Positions 55,591 through 64,000 of a DNA stretch of 64,000 bases are shown here, one piece after another. The translations under genes and the position numbers were made by a program. The stretch covers positions 62,001 to 126,000 of the forward strand of contig NZ_LMOG01000022.1 of assembly GCF_001423495.1 (NCBI RefSeq), given 5' to 3'. The first letter of the stretch is position 1. Each line of letters begins with the position of its first letter. Source of the DNA: Xanthomonas sp. Leaf131. Lineage in GTDB: Bacteria; Pseudomonadota; Gammaproteobacteria; Xanthomonadales; Xanthomonadaceae. The notes under the pieces were generated by a model, which was not told the origin of the DNA, made no database searches, and was given only the letters and a program-made list of their open reading frames with translations.

Positions 55591-56808
55591 ATGTCCGTGT
55601 TGTCGGCACGCACCCATCCGCATCCGTCCATCCGCATCGCCGCGTTCGCCGAAGAAGCGATCGCGCTGCGGCATGATTTTCATCGTCATCCGGAGCTGGC
55701 GTTCGAAGAACACCGCACCAGTGCGCGCATTGCCGGGCTGTTGTCGGATTGGGGCTACACCGTCACCACCGGCGTCGGTGGCACCGGGGTGGTCGGCACG
55801 CTGGTGCGCGGCAGCGGTACGCGCCGGCTCGGTCTGCGCGCCGATATCGATGCCTTGCCGATCACCGAGGATTCCGGGCTGGACTATGCCAGCGGCACGC
55901 ATGGCCTGATGCATGCCTGCGGACATGACGGCCACACTGCGATCCTGCTGGCGGCCGCGCATTACCTGGCCAAACACGGCCGCTTCGACGGCACCTTGCA
56001 GCTGATCTTTCAGCCGGCCGAAGAAACCGGCTCGGGTGCGACGCGCATGCTGGCCGATGGTTTGTTCGAGCGTTTTCCGGTCGATGCGATCTTCGGCCTG
56101 CACAACTGGCCCGGCGTGCCGGCCGGGCGGCTGGGCTTTGTCGATGGTCCGGCGATGGCCTCGGTGGATTGGGCGTCGATCCGCGTACTCGGCAAGGGCG
56201 GCCATGGTGCCGAGCCGCACACCGGGGTGGATTCGGTATTGGTGGCCGCGCATCTGATCACCGCCCTGCAAAGCATCGTCTCGCGCAATGTGGACCCGCG
56301 CGAGATGGCGGTGATCACGGTTGGCTCGATCCACGGCGGCAAAGCCGCCAATGTGATCCCCGACAGCGTGGACTTGAAGCTCACCGTGCGCGCGTTCCTG
56401 CCACAGGTGCGCCAGACCTTGCGCCAACGCATTCCGGCGTTGGCCGAAGCGATCGCGGCCAGTTTCGGGGCGCAGGTGCAGATCGACTTCCCGTTGGGAT
56501 TTCCCAGCGTGATCAACCACGCAGCGGAGACCGCATTCGCCCGCGACACCGCCGTGGAATTGTTCGGCGCCGATGGCGTGGTAGCCGGGCTGGCGCCGCG
56601 TACCGCCAGTGAGGATTTCGCGTTCTTGCTACAGCAGCGTCCGGGCAGTTTCTTGTTCGTCGGCAATGGCGATAGCGCCTCGCTGCACAGCCCGCGCTAT
56701 GTGTTCAACGATGCGGTGATCGCACCGGCTGCCAGCTACTGGGCGCGGCTGACCGAGCACTTTCTCAGTGCAGATTCCGACATCGATGCAACGCGGGCAT
56801 CGGCATGA
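55591..56808 (+). CDS. M20 family amidohydrolase/N-deacetylase
   Basis: A 405-residue metallo-amidohydrolase with ligands HACGHDGHT (Cys110, His112), EETGSG (Glu144, Glu145), LHNWPG (His171) and a C-terminal SLHSPRYVFND. The YxeP/YtnL/hippurate-hydrolase-like subgroup removes acyl groups from amino acids. Here it would release the amino group of N-acetylcysteine after the monooxygenase step. The ATG at 55591 follows GAGGGAG. The stop overlaps the next ATG (ATGA). Confidence 0.9.
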   Translation: MSVLSARTHPHPSIRIAAFAEEAIALRHDFHRHPELAFEEHRTSARIAGLLSDWGYTVTTGVGGTGVVGTLVRGSGTRRLGLRADIDALPITEDSGLDYASGTHGLMHACGHDGHTAILLAAAHYLAKHGRFDGTLQLIFQPAEETGSGATRMLADGLFERFPVDAIFGLHNWPGVPAGRLGFVDGPAMASVDWASIRVLGKGGHGAEPHTGVDSVLVAAHLITALQSIVSRNVDPREMAVITVGSIHGGKAANVIPDSVDLKLTVRAFLPQVRQTLRQRIPALAEAIAASFGAQVQIDFPLGFPSVINHAAETAFARDTAVELFGADGVVAGLAPRTASEDFAFLLQQRPGSFLFVGNGDSASLHSPRYVFNDAVIAPAASYWARLTEHFLSADSDIDATRASA

Positions 56809-57350
56809 GCGAGCAGTTCCTTTACACCTCCGTGCACGACCGGCGCGCGCAGCCGCTGTTCGATGGCCTGGAGCGCGAATACAGCAGCCGCTATCGCGAT
56901 GTGATCGGCCGTATCGGCGGCAGTGCGCGCGATGAGTTGCTGCGCTACCCGGCCGAAGCCTTCGCCTCGCCGCACGGTGCCTTCGTGCTGTTGCTGCGCG
57001 ATGGTCAGACCATCGGCGGCGGCGCGTTCATGCGGCACCACGATGCCGATACCGCCGAGTTCAAACGCATCTGGACGCGCGATGATCTGCGTCGCCAGGG
57101 CATTGCGCGGCGCGTGCTGCAAGAGCTGGAAGCCCAAGCGATACGACAAGGGTACCGGCGCGTGTATCTCACCACCGGCTTCCGCCAACCCGAGGCGGTG
57201 CACCTGTATCTGACCCACGGCTATGCCGCGCTGTACGACCAGCAGGCCGATCCGGAAACCGTGCTGCACCTGCCGTTCGAAAAGCACTTGCCGCTGCCGC
57301 TGCCGGTGCGCGCGCTGCGGCCTTCCTCCCTTTCGACGCAGACGCCATGA
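56805..57350 (+). CDS. GNAT N-acetyltransferase
   Basis: A 181-residue acetyltransferase with the acetyl-CoA loop RRQGIARRVLQELE (about 95-108) and an upstream acceptor-side strand GGGAFMRHHDADTAEFKRIW. The neighbours make it the likely enzyme that N-acetylates the imported cysteine derivative, equivalent to B. subtilis YxeL/YtmI. It overlaps both neighbours by 4 bp, indicating a tightly coupled operon. Confidence 0.87.
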   Translation: MSEQFLYTSVHDRRAQPLFDGLEREYSSRYRDVIGRIGGSARDELLRYPAEAFASPHGAFVLLLRDGQTIGGGAFMRHHDADTAEFKRIWTRDDLRRQGIARRVLQELEAQAIRQGYRRVYLTTGFRQPEAVHLYLTHGYAALYDQQADPETVLHLPFEKHLPLPLPVRALRPSSLSTQTP

Positions 57351-59098
57351 GCAGCCAGACCCTCCCCGAACTCGACCGCCGCACCGCCGCAGCCACGCGC
57401 GAGCAACGCAGCGCACCGCGCATCGTGCCGGCACGGCATCCACTGCAGACCGGCGGCACACTGGTGGCGATCCTGCTGATCCTGGCGGTGCTGCAATCGG
57501 TGCTCGGCAACCCACGCTGGGGCTGGGACGTGTTTGCCGAATGGTTCTTCGCCGAACCGGTGCTGGCCGGGCTGGGCCGCACGCTGTTGCTGACTGCACT
57601 GGGCACGCTGTTCGGCTTTGCACTGGGCACCGTGCTCGCCCTGGCACGCGTGTCGGGGTCGCCGTTACTGGCCGGCGTGTCGTGGGGCTATGTGTGGTTG
57701 TTCCGCTCGATCCCGCTGCTGGTGCTGCTGTTGCTGCTCAACAACCTGGGCTATCTCTACGCCACCATCAGCCTGGATGTGCCGTTCACCGGCATTACGC
57801 TGTTTTCGTATCCCACCACCGCGTTGATCAGCCAGTTCGCTGCCGCAGTGCTGGGCTTGTCGTTGAACCAGGCCGCGTTTTCGGCGGAGATCATTCGCGG
57901 CGGCATTCTATCGGTGGATCAGGGCCAGTTCGAAGCCTCTGCGGCATTGGGCTTGCCGCGTGTGCGGCAGATCCGCCGCATCGTGTTGCCGCAGGCGATG
58001 CGCACCATCTTGCCGGGCGCCTTCAACGATGTGATCAACCTCGCCAAGGGCACCTCGGTGGTCTATATCCTGGCGTTGCCGGAGCTGTTCTACACCATCC
58101 AGGTGATCTATCGGCGCAACCTGGATGTGGTGCCGCTGCTGATGGTGGCCACGGTGTGGTACCTGGTGATTCTCACCCTGCTGTCGTTGCTGCAGGCGCA
58201 GGTGGAACGTCGCTTTGCACGCGGTGCATTGCGTGAATTGCCCTCGCGCCGCCGCGGCTGGTGGCAGCGTTCGGCCATTGCAGCCACGCAGCCGGTGGCA
58301 GCCGTCGATGCCGTTGCCGATGCGGTGGCAGTGGGCCGCGGTGCGGTGGTCAGGATCCAGGGCGTGACCAAGCATTACGGCGAGCAGCGCGTGCTCGATG
58401 CGGTGGACCTGGAGCTCCCCGCCGGCAGCGTCACCGCCATCATCGGCCCGTCCGGCGCGGGCAAGTCCACGTTGTTGCGCACCATCAATCATCTGGAACG
58501 CGTGGATGCCGGGCATGTCACTGTCGATGGCGAATTGATCGGTTATCGCCGTGTCGGCGACAGCCTGCACGAACTGCGCGAAGCAGAGATCCGCCGCCGC
58601 CGCGCCGACATCGGCATGGTGTTCCAGAACTTCAACCTGTTCCCGCATCTGACCGCGCTGGAGAACGTGATGGAAGCGCCGATCGCGGTGCGCGGCATCG
58701 CGCCCGAACAGGCGCACCTGCAGGCGCAGGCGTTGCTGGCCCGTGTGGGTCTGGCCGACAAGCTGGATGCGTATCCGCGTCAGCTCTCCGGTGGGCAGCA
58801 ACAGCGCGTGGCGATCGCGCGCGCGCTGGCGCTGCGGCCGAAGGTGCTGCTGTTCGACGAACCCACCTCGGCGCTGGACCCGGAGCTGGTCAACGAAGTG
58901 CTGGAAGTGATCGAAGAGTTGGCGCGCTCGGGTACCACGCTGGTGATCGTCACCCATGAGATCGGCTTTGCGCGCCGCGTGGCCGACAGCGTGGTGTTCA
59001 TGGAACACGGCCGGGTGGTCGAAGCCGCGCCACCGGAGCGCCTGTTCCGCACGCCGGCGCATCCGCGCACCGCCGAGTTCCTGGCCAAGGTGCTGTGA
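57347..59098 (+). CDS. Amino-acid ABC transporter with permease and ATPase fused
   Basis: A 583-residue fusion. Residues 1-290 are a HisM/TcyL-type permease with about five helices (LGRTLLLTALGTLFGFALGTVLALARV, the EAA-like loop EASAALGLPRVRQIRRIVLPQAMRTILPG), and residues 325-580 are a GlnQ-type ATPase with Walker A GPSGAGKST (near 368), LSGGQQQR (near 481), VLLFDEP (near 500) and a conserved VTHEIGF switch. Polar amino-acid uptake ABC systems usually have these as separate genes. It probably imports the cysteine conjugate with the next gene's binding protein. Confidence 0.92.
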   Translation: MSSQTLPELDRRTAAATREQRSAPRIVPARHPLQTGGTLVAILLILAVLQSVLGNPRWGWDVFAEWFFAEPVLAGLGRTLLLTALGTLFGFALGTVLALARVSGSPLLAGVSWGYVWLFRSIPLLVLLLLLNNLGYLYATISLDVPFTGITLFSYPTTALISQFAAAVLGLSLNQAAFSAEIIRGGILSVDQGQFEASAALGLPRVRQIRRIVLPQAMRTILPGAFNDVINLAKGTSVVYILALPELFYTIQVIYRRNLDVVPLLMVATVWYLVILTLLSLLQAQVERRFARGALRELPSRRRGWWQRSAIAATQPVAAVDAVADAVAVGRGAVVRIQGVTKHYGEQRVLDAVDLELPAGSVTAIIGPSGAGKSTLLRTINHLERVDAGHVTVDGELIGYRRVGDSLHELREAEIRRRRADIGMVFQNFNLFPHLTALENVMEAPIAVRGIAPEQAHLQAQALLARVGLADKLDAYPRQLSGGQQQRVAIARALALRPKVLLFDEPTSALDPELVNEVLEVIEELARSGTTLVIVTHEIGFARRVADSVVFMEHGRVVEAAPPERLFRTPAHPRTAEFLAKVL

Positions 59099-59275
59099 GG
59101 GTGCGTTGGAGCCTGACGACGTGCCAAGCCATGCCGCAACGATGACGGCTTCTTCGCGCCACGCGCCTGCACGCACGAGGTGTCCAGGCGTGTCCGATCA
59201 CAACACCTCCGCTCACAGCACGCGCTTTTCAAGCAGCACGTTCCCATCAAGCAGCACGTTCCCAAGGATGTCCGC

Positions 59276-60247
59276 ATGACCCAGCCCCCCGCGTCCCGCC
59301 GCCGCCTGTTCAACATCGCCGCCATCGTGGTGGTGCTGGCGATCGGCATCGCTGCGATCCTGTTGACGCGCAAGCCGGCCAATGAGGCGCAGGCCACCAC
59401 GCGCAAACCCGCCGCCACCGAACTGCCGCCGCTGCAGGCACCGCCGGACCAGGCCGCCATCGCCCTGCTACCGGCCGGCCATCGCTTCGTCAAACCCGGC
59501 GCGTTGACCGTAGCCACCGTCGCTGCGGCCTTGCCGCTGGGCGACTACGCCGCCGATGGCAAGCAGGTGATCGGCGTGGAGCCGGATATCGCGCGTCTGG
59601 TCGCGACCGCGCTGGGGCTGCAATTGAATCTGGTGCCGGTGGCGTGGGCGGACTGGCCGCTGGGGCTGGAATCGGGCAAGTACGACGCGGTGATCGCCAA
59701 TGTCACCGTCACCGAATTGCGCAAGCAGAAGTTCGATTTTTCCAGCTACCGCTACGACCTGCTTGGCATCTACACACGCAGCGATGGGCCGATCAAGCAG
59801 ATCACCCAACCCAGCGATGTCGCCGGGTTGAAGGTGGTGGTGGGCGCCAGCACCAACCAGGACCAGATCCTGCGCCGCTGGGATGCGCGCAATGTCGCGG
59901 CGGGACTGAAACCGGTGGAGTTTCAATATTTCGACGATGCGGTGGTGGGGCGGTTGGCGGTGATCACCGGCCGCGCCGATGTCTCCTTCGAGCCCAATGC
60001 CACCGGCGCGTATGCCGCGCGCGATGGCAAGGTGCGTCGGGTAGGGCTGTTCCCCGGTGGGTGGCCGCAGGCGGCGGCCATTTCGGTGACCACGCGCAAG
60101 GGCAGCGGACTGGCCGAGGCGATCACCCAGGCGATCAACGCGCAGATCGACAGCGGCCTGTATGCCAAGGCATTGGCGCGTTGGAATCTTGCCGAAGAAG
60201 CAGTGCCGCGCTCGCAGACCAATCCGCCGGGGCTGGGCGAGTTGTAG
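59276..60247 (+). CDS. Amino-acid ABC transporter substrate-binding protein
   Basis: A 323-residue bacterial extracellular solute-binding protein family 3 member. A membrane anchor/signal segment lies at about 12-32 (FNIAAIVVVLAIGIAAILL), a Pro/Ala linker follows, and the SBP fold covers about 75-310 (IGVEPDIARLVATALGLQLNLVPV, FDFSSYRYDLLGIYTRSDG). It lacks a lipobox, so it is membrane-tethered or cleaved. It is 177 bp downstream of the fused transporter; a tandem duplication lies upstream of its start. Confidence 0.88.
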   Translation: MTQPPASRRRLFNIAAIVVVLAIGIAAILLTRKPANEAQATTRKPAATELPPLQAPPDQAAIALLPAGHRFVKPGALTVATVAAALPLGDYAADGKQVIGVEPDIARLVATALGLQLNLVPVAWADWPLGLESGKYDAVIANVTVTELRKQKFDFSSYRYDLLGIYTRSDGPIKQITQPSDVAGLKVVVGASTNQDQILRRWDARNVAAGLKPVEFQYFDDAVVGRLAVITGRADVSFEPNATGAYAARDGKVRRVGLFPGGWPQAAAISVTTRKGSGLAEAITQAINAQIDSGLYAKALARWNLAEEAVPRSQTNPPGLGEL

Positions 60248-60498
60248 ATACCGCGTCGACTGACTTGTGCGGCATGCGGGCTGCACGTCCGCATGCCGCC
60301 GGCCGGCCGACGCGTCGCACGCGCGCCTGCACGCAGACAAGCACGCACACACACAGATGCACACAGGCACGGCGAGCGCAGCGGCCGGGTAGCGCCATCG
60401 CCCGGCCCCACCCGTCGGATGGCATGGCGGAGTTGCGTCGCTGACGCATCGTGACTTCATGAGAGCAGGTCATTCGCTCGAATCCCCCGGAGAACGCA

Positions 60499-60546
60499 AT
60501 GACTTCCTCACCTCGACGTGCGGGCACGTCAGCGGCCGCGTCCTAG
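60499..60546 (+). other. Short leader frame ending in amber codon, in frame with sigma factor
   Basis: An ATG at 60499, preceded by a good CCGGAGAAC, opens 15 codons (MTSSPRRAGTSAAAS) ending in TAG at 60544-60546; the next codon is the sigma factor ATG at 60547 in the same frame. It is either a leader peptide or the original N-terminus cut off by a nonsense mutation. Confidence 0.6.
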
Positions 60547-61134
60547 ATGCCGGCCATCACTTCCGAGCGCGCGGCCTGGCTGGCGACGCAGATCCTGCCG
60601 CACGAGCCGGCGCTGCGGCGCTGGCTGCGCAAGCACGCCCCCGGCAACGTCGATTGCGACGATGTCATCCAGGAGACCTACGCCATCCTGGCCGGGCTGG
60701 GCGAGGTGGGTCATATCGCCAACCCGCGCGCCTATCTGTTCACCGCCGCGCAGTCGGTGCTGTTGCAGCAGGTGCGTCGCGCCAGAATTGTTTCGATCGA
60801 AAGCGTGGCGGAAATCGAGCGCCTGGACATCACACAGGACGAGCGCTCACCCGAGCGCCACGCCATTGCCGGTCAGGAGCTGCGTCGTATCGGCGAAGCG
60901 CTGTCGGCACTGCCGGACAAATGCCGCCAGGTATTTCTGCTGCGCAAGGTCGATGGACTGTCGCAGCGCGAGATCGCCGCGCGGCTCGGAATCAGCGAGA
61001 ACACCGTGGAAAAACACATCGTGAAAGGATTGCGCCTGCTCATGGCCCGCATGGGCCGTACCCGCGCATCTGCACCGGGCGCCGCACACGATGCGCTGCC
61101 CACGCGCCTCGCCGACCCGCAACGCGGCAGCTGA
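60547..61134 (+). CDS. ECF sigma factor, FecI-like
   Basis: A 195-residue sigma-70 family ECF factor. Region 2 covers about 20-95 (CDDVIQETYAILAG), and region 4 about 130-175 with the helix-turn-helix LSQREIAARLGISENTVEKHI. The downstream FecR and TonB receptor genes make it part of a cell-surface signalling system activating its own cluster. It has no good ribosome binding site of its own; the upstream frame carries one. It overlaps the next gene's leader by two bases. Confidence 0.9.
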   Translation: MPAITSERAAWLATQILPHEPALRRWLRKHAPGNVDCDDVIQETYAILAGLGEVGHIANPRAYLFTAAQSVLLQQVRRARIVSIESVAEIERLDITQDERSPERHAIAGQELRRIGEALSALPDKCRQVFLLRKVDGLSQREIAARLGISENTVEKHIVKGLRLLMARMGRTRASAPGAAHDALPTRLADPQRGS

Positions 61135-61136
61135 GC

Positions 61137-62120
61137 ATGCGCACCATCGACGACATTGCCGCCGCCTGGGTGGGACGCGAGGATGGCGACCGGCTCACGC
61201 CGGCCGAGCGCGTACAGCGCGACCGTTGGTTGGCCGAAGACGTGCGCCATCGCGGTGCGTATGCACGTGCGCACGCGGTGCATCTGCATTTCGATCGCGC
61301 GCGTGCGTTGGGCCAGGGTTTTACCGCCGAAGCGACGCAGGCACGGCGCATGCGTCGACGCGGCACCTGGCTGGCCGCACTCGCTGCCAGCGTGGTCGCT
61401 GCGGCCACCGGCATGCTGGCATTGCAGCAGTCCGTCCCTGGACATGGCGCGCCGGGCAATGCAGCGCCCGGTAGCGGCCATCACCTCACCCGCATCGGCG
61501 AGGTGCTGCGGCTGCCGCTGGCAGACGGCTCGGCAGTGACGCTGAACTCCGGCTCGGAAGTGGTGGTGGAATACCGTGCCGACCGGCGTCAGATCCAGCT
61601 GCTGCGTGGCGAGGCCTTGTTCGACGTGGCCAAGGACCGCCATCGCCCGTTCGTGGTGATGGCGGCCGGCTCGGAAGTGCGCGCGGTCGGCACCAGCTTC
61701 AGCGTGCGCCGCCGCCAGGACGATGCAGTCAAGGTCGTGGTGCGCGAAGGCACCGTCGACGTGGATGCCGACCAGCGTGCACCGCAACGCGTGACAGCCA
61801 ACATGTTGGCCATGGTCAGCCCGACGCGGGCAGTGCAGCTGCAGCCGCTGGATGCGCAACGCGTGCAGCAGCTGTTGGTCTGGCGCGACGGCATGATCGC
61901 CTTCGATGGCGACACGCTGGCGCAGGCCGCGGCCGAATTCGCTCGCTACAACGACATGCGCATCCTGATCGACGACCCTGCGGTGGCGCGACGCACCGTG
62001 GTCGGCCTGTACTCGGCCAACGATCCGGAAGGCTTCGCACGCTCTGTCGCACTGAGCATGGGCCTGCAGATCGAACACACCCGCGGCGGTATCCATCTGC
62101 GCGGGGCAATCGCGCAGTGA
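61137..62120 (+). CDS. FecR-like anti-sigma/regulator
   Basis: A 327-residue single-span protein. The cytoplasmic N-terminus (FecR N-domain, AWVGREDGDRLTPAERVQRDRWL) is followed by a helix at about 80-98 (LAALAASVVAAATGMLAL) and a periplasmic FecR domain (about 115-215, GSAVTLNSGSEVVVEY, GEALFDVAKDRHRPFVV) and a C-terminal STN-contacting region (DDPAVARRTVVGLYSANDPEGF). It receives the signal from the receptor and releases the sigma factor. The start is 2 bp after the sigma stop. Confidence 0.9.
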   Translation: MRTIDDIAAAWVGREDGDRLTPAERVQRDRWLAEDVRHRGAYARAHAVHLHFDRARALGQGFTAEATQARRMRRRGTWLAALAASVVAAATGMLALQQSVPGHGAPGNAAPGSGHHLTRIGEVLRLPLADGSAVTLNSGSEVVVEYRADRRQIQLLRGEALFDVAKDRHRPFVVMAAGSEVRAVGTSFSVRRRQDDAVKVVVREGTVDVDADQRAPQRVTANMLAMVSPTRAVQLQPLDAQRVQQLLVWRDGMIAFDGDTLAQAAAEFARYNDMRILIDDPAVARRTVVGLYSANDPEGFARSVALSMGLQIEHTRGGIHLRGAIAQ

Positions 62121-62270
62121 TGCGCATCGATCTGCAGCGCCGCCGCCAACACCTGCGATGGCGATGTCCATGGCGGAAAAGCAGCGGCTGCGCATCCAAC
62201 AACATGCGAGCAAGACAACAACGGTGACGACGACCAGACAGCGGCGCACGCGCGCCAGCGGAGACCAGTG

Positions 62271-64000
62271 ATGCAGGCAGCAACCAGGCGTTTGAGCAAG
62301 GCCATCGGCACGGCCGTGGCAATGATGGCAGCGGGGCATGCGTTGGCAGCGTCACCGCAGGGGCGCACGTTCTCGCTACCGGAGAGCAACGCGGTGGTGG
62401 CATTGCCCGAATTCGCGCGGCAGGCCGGCGTGCAGATCGTGGCACCGGGCGAATATCTGCAGCAGGTGCGCACGCCGGCCGTGCAGGGCACGCTGGAATC
62501 GCGAGTAGCGCTGCGGCAGTTGCTGACCGGCACCGGCTTGAGCGTGGTCGAAGACGACGGCGAGCGCATCACGCTGGCCTCGGCGCAGCCGATGACGGCT
62601 GCCTTGCACGGCCATCCGGGCAGCGGCTACGCACAAGTAAACGCACCCGCAGCCATACCACCCGCGGCCGCGCCGCCCGCAGACGCTGCAGTCGGCAATC
62701 TGGATGCGGTGGTGGTCACCGGCGCGCGCGGCGTGCAGCGCACCGTCACCGAAAGTCCCACCCCGATCGATGTGATCGGCGCGGCGGAACTGGAAAAGAC
62801 CGGACGCCCGGGCCTGCTGTCGGCGCTCAACGATCTGGTGCCCTCGTTCAATGCGCCGGCCAAATCCGGCAACGGCACCTCGTATGTGATCGCCACTGGC
62901 GGGCTGCGCGGGCTCAACCCGGATCACACCCTGGTGCTGGTCAACGGCAAGCGCCGCCATCGCACCGCCAGCATCAACATCGCCGGCATCGTCGGGCGCG
63001 GTTCGGTGCCGGTGGACATGAGCCTGATCCCGGTCTCGGCGGTGGACCACATCGAAGTGCTGCGCGACGGCGCCGCCGCGCAATACGGCTCGGACGCGAT
63101 CGCCGGCGTCATCAACATCCTTCTCAAGTCCGATGCCGACGGCGGCAAGGCCGACATCCTGTGGGGCCAGAACATCGACCGCGCCGATGGCGACAGCAGC
63201 AGCGCCAGCATCGGCAAGGGCCTGGCGCTGGGCAGCGACGGCTTCGTCTATCTGGCCGCCGACGCCCGCTATCAACAGACCTCCAACCGCGCGGTGCCGG
63301 TGGCCGACAACTACCGGCTGTACTACCCGGTCAACGGCCAGCCGGACCCGCGCGAGGCCAGCGCCGACCGGTTAATCACGCGCAACTTCGGGCAGCCCTG
63401 GCAAAAGGGCGCCAACCTGTCCTACAACGCCGAACTCGGTCTGGGCGGCGACCTGCGCGGCTATTCCTACGCCACCTACAGCCGCCGCCTGAGCGATCTG
63501 GAATGGTCGTTCCGCAATCCCAATGCCAACAACACGCTGCAGGAAATTTACCCGGACGGGTACAGCCCGCGCCTGCGTATCGACGAGACCGATTACGAGT
63601 TCACTGCCGGCATCAAGGGCCTGTGGGGCGAGTGGGATTGGGACCTGGCCACCAGCTACGGCAGCAACGCCTCCGAACGCGACGGGCTGCACACGCTCAA
63701 TGCCAGCCTGGGCCCTGCCAGCCCCACCGAGTTCTATCTCGGCCAGCTGACCTCCACCGACTGGACCACCAGCCTGGACATCACCCGCGGCCTGCAGCTG
63801 GCCGAGCGCCCGTTGCAGGTGTCGCTGGGCGTGCAGCACCGCTACGAAAAATACCAGATCCAGGCCGGCGAGCAGGCGGCGTATGCGGCTGGCAGCTACG
63901 TGTTTCCGGCTGGCCATCCGCGCGCCGGCCAAGCCCCGCCGCCGGGCGCACAGGGCGCGATCACCTTCCAGCCCGACGAAGCCGGCAGCCTGGATCGCAA
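62271..64000 (+). CDS. TonB-dependent receptor with N-terminal signalling (STN) domain, partial
   Basis: The frame opens at ATG 62271 and runs past the window end (576 codons visible). After the signal peptide, an STN domain lies at about 34-105 (FSLPESNAVVALPEFARQAGVQI, LLTGTGLSVV), then a Pro/Ala linker, TonB box-like LDAVVVTGARG, and a plug (about 160-285) with HTLVLVNGKRRHRT and VEVLRDGAAAQYGSDAIAGVINILLK. The barrel begins after that. The STN domain and the adjacent FecI/FecR genes define a FecA-type transducer; the ligand is unknown. Confidence 0.92.
   Translation, partial: MQAATRRLSKAIGTAVAMMAAGHALAASPQGRTFSLPESNAVVALPEFARQAGVQIVAPGEYLQQVRTPAVQGTLESRVALRQLLTGTGLSVVEDDGERITLASAQPMTAALHGHPGSGYAQVNAPAAIPPAAAPPADAAVGNLDAVVVTGARGVQRTVTESPTPIDVIGAAELEKTGRPGLLSALNDLVPSFNAPAKSGNGTSYVIATGGLRGLNPDHTLVLVNGKRRHRTASINIAGIVGRGSVPVDMSLIPVSAVDHIEVLRDGAAAQYGSDAIAGVINILLKSDADGGKADILWGQNIDRADGDSSSASIGKGLALGSDGFVYLAADARYQQTSNRAVPVADNYRLYYPVNGQPDPREASADRLITRNFGQPWQKGANLSYNAELGLGGDLRGYSYATYSRRLSDLEWSFRNPNANNTLQEIYPDGYSPRLRIDETDYEFTAGIKGLWGEWDWDLATSYGSNASERDGLHTLNASLGPASPTEFYLGQLTSTDWTTSLDITRGLQLAERPLQVSLGVQHRYEKYQIQAGEQAAYAAGSYVFPAGHPRAGQAPPPGAQGAITFQPDEAGSLDR

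Overview
The window is about 64 kb of GC-rich (roughly 65%) chromosome from a Xanthomonas species, centred on the replication-origin region. The evidence is the minus-strand block dnaA-dnaN-recF-gyrB, divergent from rpmH-rnpA-yidC, followed by a tonB-exbB-exbD cluster, FadL- and TerC-type genes, several large TonB-dependent receptors, an AvrXca/Svx-like secreted protein, and dispersed repeats of the Xanthomonas type. I saw no rRNA, tRNA, CRISPR array or insertion sequence.

Layout. 1-5 kb: edge of a secreted TVNG-repeat protein, an EnvC-like M23 protein and an S41 C-terminal processing protease. 4-10 kb: 2-hydroxyacid dehydrogenase/DUF1820 pair, rhomboid protease, FadL-type porin, 2OG-Fe(II) oxygenase and a radical SAM protein. 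10-13 kb: cardiolipin synthase, a small membrane protein and pdxJ. 13-19.3 kb (minus): tonB, exbB and three exbD genes, with a TPR protein, an M48 lipoprotein and a CPBP protease. 19.4-26.5 kb (minus): gyrB, recF, dnaN, dnaA, with three parS sites and scattered DnaA boxes. 26.7-33.2 kb (plus): rpmH, rnpA, yidC, a NodB-caspase-EF-hand-TPR fusion lipoprotein, and mnmE. 33.3-41.8 kb: Oar-like TonB receptor, class A acid phosphatase, second TonB receptor with a PhoB-box candidate, and glycerophosphodiesterase, which together look like phosphorus scavenging. 41.8-49 kb: rhomboid protease, TerC preceded by a yybP-ykoY-type manganese riboswitch, RlmI-type methyltransferase, AvrXca/Svx-like secreted metalloprotease candidate and a GlxA-type regulator. 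49-60.3 kb: TonB receptor, repeats, then a gene cluster (DUF3088, two flavin monooxygenases, M20 deacylase, GNAT acetyltransferase, fused ABC transporter, binding protein) whose content matches the Bacillus pathways that salvage S-modified cysteine. 60.5-64 kb: FecI-FecR-FecA-type surface signalling system, cut by the right edge.

The most distinctive items are the deacetylase-caspase-EF-hand-TPR fusion inserted between yidC and mnmE, the predicted cysteine-conjugate salvage cluster, the manganese riboswitch with a mutually exclusive hairpin, three parS sites around recF, and an in-frame amber codon separating a well-initiated leader from the FecI-like sigma factor.
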